Source: Hemicentrotus pulcherrimus (Eukaryota > Echinodermata > Echinoidea > Camarodonta > Strongylocentrotidae). Taken from it: 15,173 bases of DNA. The translations under genes and the position numbers were made by a program. A model generated the notes under the pieces. It was not told the origin of the DNA. It saw nothing but the letters and a program-made list of their open reading frames with translations, and did no database searches. Below are positions 8,385 through 15,173 of the stretch, one piece after another (within the stretch, counting starts at the first letter, position 1; each line of letters opens with the position of its first letter). The stretch is taken from assembly GCA_003118195.1 (NCBI GenBank), contig BEXV01000493.1, positions 17,288 to 32,460 of the forward strand, written 5' to 3'.

Positions 8385-8470
8385 TGATAATAATGATAAT
8401 AATAATGATGGCTTCTTATATAGCGCACATGTTCATCACATTGTGACGCTCCTGCCATACTAAAGAATGT
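8385..8470 (+). repeat. Second 'tatatagcgca' repeat copy
   Basis: A (AAT/GAT)n head is followed by GGCTTCTTATATAGCGCAC, like the repeat at 187. After that the sequence diverges ('tgttcatcacattgtgacgctcctgcc'), so this is a short or differently ended copy. Confidence 0.5.
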
Positions 8471-8504
8471 GTCGAAAGGAATATGTAGTCAAATGTGCTT
8501 TCAT

Positions 8505-8650
8505 GACCACTTGTATAGAAAGACCACCTGACTATAAAGAGCACATTTGTTTTCCTTGAGAATTATTTCCTCTTCAAATGTGTACTAAAAGAACCTGGGT
8601 ATAAAGACCACCTGCCTATGAAGATCTCTGTAGTCTCTTGAGAGGTCTTT
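8505..8650 (+). repeat. Degenerate 17-bp tandem repeat (GACCACCTG unit)
   Basis: Units with the pattern GACCACYTGNNTATAAA start at 8505, 8522 and 8539 (exactly 17 bp apart), then again at about 8591, 8606 and 8623. The two clusters are separated by about 50 bp, and each is preceded by CAAATGTG (8490 and 8575). An inverted AAAGACC...GGTCTTT pair (8603-8609 and 8644-8650) closes the second cluster. It is a decayed minisatellite or the interior of an old mobile element, with no coding content. Confidence 0.55.
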
Positions 8651-9493
8651 ATTTACTTGTTTTTTTCTTCTCATGCATGTATGTAATGACAAGTTTGAAT
8701 CAAGGATTTATTCCTTTATCATTATTATACTATTTGCATGTTTCTGCAGTCCTCAATTTCGTACTGAATCCCTTTTTCTTCTTCTTGTTTATTCAAGATC
8801 TTGTCACGTTTCACTTGACTTAGGCACCTCATTTTCATTAAAAACACACTTTTAAGATTGGACATTGGCAAAAGGGCGAAAATACCAAGTGGCTCTCATA
8901 GAAAAGGTCAGATTTAGGCAAATATCTCGATTGAAGGAAAAAAAAAACACAACTTTGGCAATGATTTCATTAACCTTACAACATTGAGCTAAATGGTGAA
9001 TAAACCTGGATGAGGTTTTTACAGAAAAAGATTGCGCTTTCGTCGTTTGTAAATTTCGGTCTTATCTTGGACGTCAAAATGTTTTAGCCGACAAGCTGGA
9101 AAATGCAAGGCAGCTGGGAGTGTAGTAATGTAAATTGTTTAGCAAAGGTGATGATGGAATGTTTATTTGTGTACAGTTGTGCTTGATCTCATAAACTAGA
9201 AATAAATCACGATGTTGTATCAAAAATAAATAATTGGTAGATGTGTTTTCTCTTTTTGCTTTGTACCTTAATTGTTATTTGATTACCGGTATCTGTCATA
9301 GATGATATTAACATTCATTAATAAATATGTAATTTTGACTTATTTCTGTACTAGCTTGTGATAATTTAAATTCAAGTAGTCTTTGAAGTTTAAGGAATTA
9401 GTTTTTTTCTAAATGCCGAGCGTTTTTGTTTTTCGTATTGATTTTGTTAAGTGCATAAAGAGTCAGCCTAGTATGCTCTCTATAAATTAATCT
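8651..9493. other. Intergenic, no gene seen
   Basis: AT-rich sequence with short overlapping ORFs that I do not recognise. There is one TACCGGTA palindrome at 9284-9291. I see no RNA gene, splice structure or inverted-repeat element. Confidence 0.55.
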
Positions 9494-9530
9494 TTCTTCT
9501 TCTTCTTCTTCTTCTTCTTCTTCTTCTTCT
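9494..9530. repeat. (TTC)n microsatellite
   Basis: About twelve TTC/CTT triplets in an unbroken run. It is a pure simple repeat, purine-rich on the other strand. Confidence 0.95.
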
Positions 9531-10235
9531 CCATAGTGACCTTTAGTTTCCTATACTACTAACCCCAGTTCAGCATGCCTTTTATACCACCTCTGCCGGG
9601 ATTTGTTCCTGTCAATTTATGATTAAGTAATTGAAATGTAATGCGAGATATGCCCTGGTTTGGGCGTTTGACATTGAACTATTTTAAGATTATGTTGTCT
9701 TCACAACTAAACTTATACCATGACCCTGTGATTTTATTAAACACTTTTTGTTAATTCTTCAAAGATTAAGTTAAATAAAAATAGTGATATTCTAATAATG
9801 GAGATGAAAACAATCCTTGGTTTATTTAATCTTGATTAAATATTTTCCATGAATATCACTAAAAAATGAAACAGAACACTGATGCGATTGCTCTTTTTGC
9901 ATGTTTTATTACCATGTATCCTGAGCTAATATATATATAAATATATACATTCATAAAAAAGTACTTAAACATGTTCTCTCTTTGAGCATGGGGAAATAAT
10001 TTTCCCAAACAAAAATCTAAGAAAGAAGTTATCAGCAACTAATGTGTTGCCATGATTAGAACTGAGACTATTTGGAAAGTTGAATGTAAAACATTGAGTC
10101 AAGTTTGGAAATAACTTTGTCGAACAAGAAAAGAATAATGGTGGGATATTAATAATAAAGTACAAGTAAATAGTCAGGAGAGTGACTCCGAGAGTTAGAG
10201 AAAAAGACGACATGCAGACAGAATGGTAGATACAA
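9531..10235. other. Intergenic, AT-rich, contains a spaced inverted repeat
   Basis: No gene is visible. TAGTGATATTC (9782-9792) and its exact reverse complement GAATATCACTA (9851-9861) flank about 58 bp of AT-rich DNA. The 82-codon minus-strand ORF at 9965-10213 is low-complexity, Leu/Phe-rich and unrecognised. Confidence 0.5.
9782..9861. repeat. Perfect 11-bp inverted repeat with 58-bp spacer
   Basis: The two 11-bp arms are exact reverse complements. The 80-bp unit could be a very small inverted-repeat element or a cruciform-prone sequence. No target duplication is obvious. Confidence 0.45.
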
Positions 10236-10355
10236 ATGGAAAGAAAGAAAGTGGAGTAGAGAGACAGAGATATTGGTAGAGAAGAAGAGAGAGAGAGAGA
10301 GAGAACATTGGTAGAGGGGAAAAGAAAGAGAAAGAGAGAAGGAGAGAAGGAGAAT
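10236..10355. repeat. Purine-rich GA/GAGA tract
   Basis: The + strand is nearly all A and G over 120 bp, including a (GA)n run at about 10286-10304 and several GGAGA units. Twice 'ttggtagag' interrupts it, suggesting internal duplication of an AG-rich unit. Confidence 0.8.
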
Positions 10356-10935
10356 ATCAGTATGAATTCAATTTGGAGGAAAAAAATATTGATAAAATCT
10401 AGAATGACAAGTTTTCAAATATCTTAAAAACAAGGAAAGGGGAAATAACGATCTGAACTCAAAACAATTTAACAAAAAAAAAATCAGAATCCAGGACATT
10501 TTAATTAGGCTGAGGGACAATATGGTGCATGTTTGCTTCAGGATTTTTATGTCATAGAAATTCACGCATTTAGCATATATGTAAAATGAGTGGCTCTTAA
10601 AAAAAAATGATAAATACTTTCATGGGTCATGTTCCAAAAAAGTTTATTTGCTAAAAACAGACCCAATTTACACCTGTACATGTAATACTTATTGAAGCTA
10701 AACACTGACTAAGAAAAGTCAATAGATTTTACGGGCAGTATTTAATTACAATCCAGTGATTTTTCTTTACTTTCAACAAACTTCTTTAACTCAATCAAAT
10801 GCAGGTGAAGTAAAAAGTTAAACATCAATATTTGTTCCGTTTGTCAACATTAAAAACACACCCTTGTCTAGTACATTTCAAAAAATATCTAATTACAGCA
10901 TTGTTATTTATAATCTTTGCTCTCATAATTTGTTG
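10356..10935. other. Intergenic between convergent genes, no gene seen
   Basis: AT-rich, with a TACATGTA palindrome at 10677-10684. The short ORFs here overlap on both strands and are unrecognised. The 3' end of the minus-strand gene probably falls near the right edge. Confidence 0.5.
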
Positions 10936-10941
10936 TTTATT
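10936..10941 (-). terminator. Candidate polyadenylation signal of the minus-strand gene
   Basis: TTTATT on the + strand, that is AATAAA on the minus strand. It is the first such hexamer downstream of the minus-strand stop at 11761 and would give a 3'UTR of about 820 nt. Chance occurrence is possible in this AT-rich stretch. Confidence 0.3.
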
Positions 10942-11760
10942 TTGTACATTTACACTGATAAATATGCTTATTTACAAACAGGCATTGCCTCGACATACAA
11001 GACCACTCTTGCAAAAGATTTGATGGAAACAAAAACATGAGTCAGCATGTTCATTTCGACCATAAAACACTTAAATACAAAGTAGAACAACTACCTTCAA
11101 TGGCAAGAAAAAATATTGAAGGTTGTTTTTAAAGTAAGGAAAAGTAATTGAAAGAATTTGTGCAACTCAAATTTAGAACAAATTTAAAAGAAGAAATACA
11201 ACTCAAAGTATGAAAAACTCTTTCAAAACAAAGAAAATATTCTATGAAGTGGAAAATTTGTAATTGCATTCATTTTACCTGAACTTCAAAACAGTTCAAG
11301 TTTGAATCCGCTCATCAACTTTTGATTCGAACAAAAAGGCAATCACAGAATACCAAATTAAGAATTTGTGCAAAAATCACAGCGAATTCAAAACAATACA
11401 AATTAATACATAGTAAAATGAAGATAATAATCCTTCATTATCAACTCACATATTATGAAAGTGAAGCTTTTAAAAAAGACAACATCGTTGTTGTTCTCCT
11501 TTTCGATGCTTTAAGAAAGAAAATGCTCCTCAAATCTTGATCTTGAACAGCGCCACCTTGAGTCAAAATCGATACACTTCCGACCCAGCCACCTCTCCTG
11601 TCACTCCATGTTGTAAACTTTTAGAAAGCTTATGAGAAGAAAGCTCTGTAATTAAATTTCAGCTCGCTTTTAAAAAGCAAACTGGAAACAAAACAAATAA
11701 ATTTCTGATCATAAATGTTCTGATCATAAGTCCTTGTCAAATAATCTTCCTTTTGTCTTG
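10942..11760 (-). other. Probable 3'UTR of the minus-strand C13-like gene
   Basis: It lies between the in-frame stop and the first minus-strand AATAAA. It contains a strong imperfect hairpin at 11086-11127 and no conserved coding frame. Its extent is inferred only from the hexamer position. Confidence 0.35.
11086..11127. repeat. Imperfect 13-bp hairpin
   Basis: AACAACTACCTTCAAT (11086-11101) pairs with ATTGAAGGTTGTT (11115-11127) after bulging two bases, across a 13-nt loop. If the minus-strand transcript extends this far, it would be an RNA stem-loop in the 3'UTR. Confidence 0.45.
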
Positions 11761-11973
11761 CTATCGATGCGTTGATCGCGTTGATCGTGTCGACTGGAAG
11801 CGGAACCACCAGAGCGTCATGGGAAGGTTTTGACATCCCATGTACGTGACGCGGAGTTCATGTGGGGTGAGGAAGGGAAGCATATCACAGGGTGCTCCAA
11901 AAAGAGTTGTGTTGGCAGCATTTTGAGAGCTCTCATAGAGGATGGGCGTTGAGGAAAGAGTATCTTCGTAACC
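11761..11973 (-). CDS. C13-like (legumain-fold) protein, terminal exon
   Basis: Begins after a minus-strand acceptor 'cattttacag' and continues in phase 0 from the previous exon as GYEDTLSSTPILYESSQNAA. It then reads NTTLFGAPCDMLPFLTP, MGCQNLPMTLWWF and ends TRSTRSTHR with TAG at 11763-11761. It contains two cysteines (C240 and C258 of the partial protein) and an N-glycosylation sequon (N232-T-T). The last codons come from a 9-bp tandem repeat (GATCAACGC twice). The reading frame one base over stays open past the stop, so a shifted natural end cannot be excluded. I do not recognise this C-terminal segment as a named domain. Confidence 0.75.
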   Translation of the reverse strand, partial: GYEDTLSSTPILYESSQNAANTTLFGAPCDMLPFLTPHELRVTYMGCQNLPMTLWWFRFQSTRSTRSTHR

Positions 11974-12557
11974 CTGTAAAATGAAAAGGATTGCAAAAAG
12001 AAGAAAATCTACCATAAGATCAAGTTTCATATTCCATTTACAATATAAAGTAATAAATAAAAAATAACAATGGTATTGCAGTGGTTTTGATGGATACTTT
12101 TCTATCTGCTCCTGAAGAGGAAGAATTTGAGCTATAGCTGCGTAAAACTGAGAATCTCAAACTGAATCTGAAATAATATGGCTCAACACTTCTGTTGGAG
12201 TGAAACGAGTTAGACTGGAGGATCGTATGAAATAAATATGAATACAAATATCTAAGAAGATTTGAATACTAAGGTTTGAAATTCGATTTATGACATATTC
12301 AACATCTGTTTAACTTGCTGGCCATACATCATTACATACAGACTGCTCCAGAGAGACAAGAAAAGCGATCTTAACATGGCAGCTTGTCTAAAAACTACTG
12401 CTTGTTTCATTACACTTGAAGTGGTTTTTATAAAAAAACACTTTAAAAAAGGAAAATAAAATATGAGGTCTTTAATCAATCACAAGTGGTGACTAAATTG
12501 GGTCTGACTGAATTGTACTGAAGCAGGACAGAAGTACGAAGATACTAATTTCCTCAC
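11974..12557 (-). other. Intron of the minus-strand gene (phase 0)
   Basis: A 584-bp intron from 'gtgagg' to 'cattttacag' (minus strand). The 60-70 codon ORFs at 12038-12247 and 12288-12479 lie inside it and resemble nothing known. No repeat is recognised. Confidence 0.8.
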
Positions 12558-12821
12558 CCTATGGATTTCGTCAACACACAACGTCGTATGATTAGAATTC
12601 ATCCATCGATTCGTTAACTCGCTGTTCCACGAGTACTCCAGACTCCCTCCGCTTGTGAAAACCACAACATTCTCATGATGGGGGGTGTCGGACCTAAGCT
12701 GAAGAGCGTCTACTAGCCTACCGGAGAAGCTTTGGTCAGCGATGATGTAGATGTGCCGAGCGTTGCAGTCCGAGATGTCTTCTAAGAATTCTGAGACTGT
12801 GTACTGCTCGTCAACGTTTGC
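12558..12821 (-). CDS. C13-like (legumain-fold) protein, active-site-equivalent exon
   Basis: An 88-codon phase-0 exon with minus-strand acceptor 'gaaccaacag' and donor 'gtgagg'. It encodes ANVDEQYTVSEFLEDI, then HIYIIADQSFSGRLVDAL (146-163), NVVVFTSGGSLEYSW (174-188) and NRWMNSNHTTLC. In legumain-type peptidases the third block is a strand followed by E-A-C-E-S-G with the nucleophile Cys; here the aligned motif is D-Q-S-F-S-G, so Ser154 replaces Cys. The NVVVFTS...E.SW block parallels the NVYATTAA...ESSYA strand of legumain. Cys142, Cys205 and the sequon N200-H-T fit a secreted, disulfide-containing protein (inference). The pattern match comes from family knowledge, without an alignment. Confidence 0.82.
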
Positions 12822-13707
12822 CTGTTGGTTCAATAAATAATGAATTATCAAAGATTCACATTTAAGAAATAATATAGCTTATTTATGGTATATATTATAA
12901 AAACATTAATATAACCCAACTAATAGAATATACAAGGACACAGGTAAGAATTTGTATCATCTACCTAAAAAGAATTTCTTGTCTGTTACTCCAAATATCT
13001 TTAGGTCTATCAATCAGTTACTGGTGGCATATATTACTTTTTCATATCTCTTTTCTCCAACTGTTTCTCTAGCCTCTGATCCCTGCATTTTGTAAAGGTG
13101 ATGAAGTGCAAATTATCTCCTATTTATAGCTTGATTGACAGCATTGGTTACTGCAGACACTGGAGATTAATTAGTCAAGATATACTCATTATCATCTGTT
13201 CTGTTTATGGCATTGTCCAGATATGGCCTGGCAGCAAAACAACATGCAGTAACACCCTGGATGGCAGTACCGGTAGGTGTCAAAAATTATACTACTTTCT
13301 GTGTCACAAATTGTTCTGACTTGTATTTCATTCATTAGTACTTATCTCACAGCTAATCTCAATACGGCATGATAATTGCACATAAAACATGAAGTGGTCC
13401 ATTGGATAAGTCTCAGGACTTTAAACCACTAGGTGCTGGGTTCAAATCCCTGTCGCAACACTAATATCCCTTAAATAGCCAGATATTAATCTACAATTGC
13501 CACACTCCATCTAGGAGAGTAAAACGGGTACCTGGCTGGAATTGAAATGCTTGAGAGCCGTAATGGCAGCCGTGCTAAAAGACAAGGTGATAATAACCGA
13601 GCACCAGGAGTGGCATTGTGCCAAACAAGAACACTATATAACACTTCAATATTATTATTATTATCATTATCAAAATATATTCAATTGCTTTAAGACATAT
13701 TACTCAC
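12822..13707 (-). other. Intron of the minus-strand gene (phase 0), contains a SINE
   Basis: An 886-bp intron from 'gtgagt' to 'gaaccaacag' on the minus strand. Its right part (13391-13670) is a tRNA-derived SINE inserted in the opposite orientation. A TACCGGTA palindrome lies at 13268-13275. The rest is featureless. Confidence 0.8.
13391..13670 (+). mobile_element. tRNA-derived SINE with A box, B box and (ATT)n tail
   Basis: The head is tRNA-like. TGGTCCATTGG (13395-13405) fits an RNA polymerase III A box and GGTTCAAATCC (13439-13449) is a perfect B box (GGTTCRANNCC), spaced as in tRNA genes. The body has CTAGGAGAGTAAAACGGGTA, TGCTTGAGAGCC and 'ccgtgctaaaagacaaggtgataataa'. The 3' end is an (ATT)n run at 13649-13663. 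Head, body and simple-repeat tail in this order define a SINE mobilised by a LINE. The head is not a functional tRNA because pairing is poor and there is no proper acceptor stem. A diverged relative lies at 3841-3985. Confidence 0.8.
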
Positions 13708-13889
13708 GATGCCATCTTGATTAGTATCCCAGAGAAGCATCGTCCCATCTGCTAGAGTCGGACTATTGAGATAGATGACGAGGCTCTCTACGCAGTATGG
13801 CGTTCTACAGAGTGTACTCAAATGGCTCTGAATCGCCATTTTGTGTGTTGCAGGGTAGGTGTGTCTTGATCCCTCTTCATCAATACCTT
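13708..13889 (-). CDS. C13-like (legumain-fold) protein, second exon in window
   Basis: It completes a split Glu codon and encodes residues 64-123, ending SLVIYLNSPTLADGTMLLWD then TNQDGI. The acceptor is 'gtcttccaacag' and the donor 'gtgagt' (minus strand). The hydrophobic strand VIYLNSP aligns with the legumain strand VFVYFTDHG, where the catalytic His sits; here no His is present at that place. Cys90 and Cys95 form a CxxxxC pair. D117-T-N-Q-D-G-I starts an EF-hand-like loop that finishes in the next exon. An ORF running past the acceptor into the intron (to 14222) is an artefact that translates the poly-G run as poly-Pro. Confidence 0.82.
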
Positions 13890-14811
13890 CTGTTGGAAGA
13901 CAAAAAAAGAAAATGAATTAACAGTCGCTGATTCGCTTAAATTACTTCTCATTAAAAAATACTCATTACAGCTACATGAATAAAAAACCTTGGGTAAAAA
14001 ATAATTTCTTCTTCTGGAGGTCTGGAGTGCTATTTTCTTGTCTTTTTTTTTGTTGGGGGGGGGGGGGGGGGGGGNTAAAATGTTATTGCTTTGGACCCCT
14101 GATAGTGCAGGGCCCCAAGAAAACAGTTCAAGAAGAGGTATTGCTAAAATCATATTGAATTTAGGGTGGACATGGATGACACATGGCGCTGGGCCGAATT
14201 TTCTCTTAAGGAAACATAACAAAAAACTAAAGTTTTCTGTGATTCATAGATTTGCAGACAATGATACAATGTACAACAAAGTGTTTTTGCTAATGAGCTG
14301 TGCCTCCCCCTTCCTCCCCCGCCCCCTCTTTGCTCTTCCACAGGGTTCTTTTTACAAAATTCTTTCATATATATCCACAAATACTATACAAATATTCAAA
14401 CAATCATATCCATACATAATGGCTAAACAATGATCAGAACCATCATGGCCCAAAACTGTGTGCCAGAGAAATACAAATTATGACATTAAGGATATTTGAA
14501 TCCATATGATGCTAGAAAAATACAGAGTGAATTTTATGTTGTTAAGCTGCCAACACTCTAGTAACATTTTCTAAAGTGGAAACATTTTTCAAATTAAAGT
14601 GTTATCTTTGAGATTCATAATGATGTACCGGTATGCATTTTTCCATTTCATAATAACATTTGACAGCCGATAACATTTTGTGCCAAATGAAGGTAGTTTC
14701 AGTGATTCATGGGATTCTGATAGCTAATAAAAAATTAGAAGATTTGAGGAAGTGTGAAAATAAAGAAATTAAAAAACAAATTTGAAAGGAATTTCATCTG
14801 ATGTTGCATAC
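13890..14811 (-). other. Intron of the minus-strand gene (phase 1), with poly-G/N
   Basis: A 922-bp intron from 'gtatgc' to 'gtcttccaacag' on the minus strand. It contains a 20-G run ending in an undetermined base (14055-14075), a C-rich stretch near 14306-14330 and a TACCGGTA palindrome at 14626-14633. No gene or RNA is visible. Confidence 0.8.
14055..14075. repeat. Poly-G run ending in an ambiguous base
   Basis: Twenty consecutive G residues followed by the only N in the window. This is most likely a homopolymer where sequencing or gap filling failed, so the true length is unknown. Confidence 0.9.
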
Positions 14812-14998
14812 CTAAAACACTGCTGGTATCAGCAAAAAATGTTTTGATGTTTGGTCTTCTGAATCCGTTTTTCCTGAGAACAGAATACATGTCCCGTACA
14901 TTGTCTGCTGATGACTGGAGACTAGTCTGTCTGTTCCAGCCTCCTGAGATAAGTACTGCTTGATCACAGATCTCGTAGACCTTACATCTTGCTTTAAC
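14812..14998 (-). CDS. C13-like (legumain-fold) protein, first exon in window (5' partial)
   Basis: Follows a minus-strand acceptor with a good pyrimidine tract ('cttcctctcaatacag') and ends at donor 'gtatgc'. The phase-0 start gives VKARCKVYEICDQAVLISGG, then SADNVRDMYSVLRKNGF and NIKTFFAD. This matches the N-terminal core of C13 peptidases: a strand (AVL..G), then a helix A-D-x-x-x-x-Y-x-x-L-x-x-N-G, then a strand ending F-x-D. Cys5 and Cys11 precede the fold. An alternative frame that is open to the window edge (15096) reads against these motifs and is rejected. Upstream exons, including any signal peptide, lie beyond 15173. Confidence 0.82.
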
Positions 14999-15097
14999 CT
15001 GTATTGAGAGGAAGAGAAGCGGGGAAGAATTGTGTTAAAATAAATGACTAAATGAACAATGAATGAAGGGCACTGGCCTATTTTGGGCGAAAGCAAT

Positions 15098-15108
15098 CCC
15101 CCCCCCCC
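15098..15108. repeat. Poly-C homopolymer
   Basis: Eleven consecutive C residues. Together with the 10-G run at 1-10 and the 20-G run at 14055 it is one of three long G/C homopolymers in otherwise AT-rich DNA. Confidence 0.9.
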
Positions 15109-15129
15109 ATGAATAATGTTTCTCAGAAA

Positions 15130-15131
<2 letters not shown>

Positions 15132-15169
<38 letters not shown>
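15132..15169. repeat. (AG)n microsatellite
   Basis: A nearly pure AG dinucleotide run with one AAA interruption near 15161, at the window edge. Confidence 0.95.
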
Positions 15170-15173
15170 TGGG

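Larger units (their letters stand above)
14999..15173 (-). other. Upstream intron of the minus-strand gene (incomplete)
   Basis: This sequence precedes the acceptor and contains an 11-C run (15098-15108) and an (AG)n microsatellite. The window ends within it. Confidence 0.75.

Noticed and set aside
8505..8650. CRISPR-like repeat-spacer array
   Set aside because: The units are contiguous, degenerate 17-mers without unique spacers, and the genome is eukaryotic.
13391..13465. Possible functional tRNA gene
   Set aside because: A and B boxes are present, but acceptor-stem pairing is poor and the sequence continues into a SINE body and tail.
13818..14222. 134-codon minus ORF with a poly-proline stretch
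   Set aside because: The poly-Pro is a translation of the poly-G/N run; the ORF crosses a clear acceptor and uses the wrong frame relative to the spliced C13-like exon.
14038..14433. 131-codon + strand ORF with poly-Gly
   Set aside because: It is created by the poly-G tract with an undetermined base. It lies in an intron of the minus gene and has no similarity.
14812..15096. 94-codon minus ORF through the first C13-like exon
   Set aside because: It is the wrong frame: the frame entered at the acceptor at 14998 gives the conserved C13-type strand and helix motifs, and this one does not.

Overview
The window is animal (metazoan) nuclear DNA. Genes are split into short exons with GT/AG introns, composition is AT-rich, and spliced reading frames recover conserved eukaryotic protein families. 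The repeat landscape is dense with tRNA-derived SINEs, short inverted-repeat elements, 'tatagcgca' repeats with (ATT)n tails, and TACATGTA/TACCGGTA palindromes. I associate it with marine invertebrate deuterostomes, so an echinoderm such as a sea urchin is my best guess (inference, not proven). None of the isolated single-frame ORFs is a complete gene; both real genes had to be assembled across introns.

Left part (1-4744, + strand): the last five exons of an ABCB6-type ABC half-transporter. They encode 189 residues from just before the Q-loop to the stop codon, with Q-loop, LSGGEKQR signature, Walker B, D-loop and H-loop all intact. The membrane domain and Walker A lie upstream of the window. 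The introns carry two inverted-repeat (MITE-like) elements, a 'tatagcgca' repeat, a SINE fragment and a third MITE-like element built around a perfect 22-bp palindrome.

Middle (4745-about 10900): a long gene-poor stretch between two convergent genes. It opens with a tandem duplication of the ABCB6 stop-codon region and 3'UTR. The second copy is interrupted by a 542-bp inverted-repeat element sitting in a TTAA site, and the first copy preserves the empty site. Further on are another MITE-like element (about 7200-7396), a degenerate 17-bp tandem repeat, microsatellites and hairpins.

Right part (about 10900-15173, - strand): the last four exons (281 residues plus stop) of a protein whose fold pattern matches the legumain/C13 caspase-like family. 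The catalytic His and Cys positions appear to be replaced (LNSP for the DHG region, DQSFSG for the EAC-E-SG region), and an EF-hand-like calcium loop is inserted. I read it as a probable secreted pseudoprotease; its 5' exons lie beyond the right edge. A complete tRNA-derived SINE sits in one intron. A 20-G run ending in an N and other homopolymers mark weak points in the assembly.

The two genes have no evident functional link; they are simply tail-to-tail neighbours.
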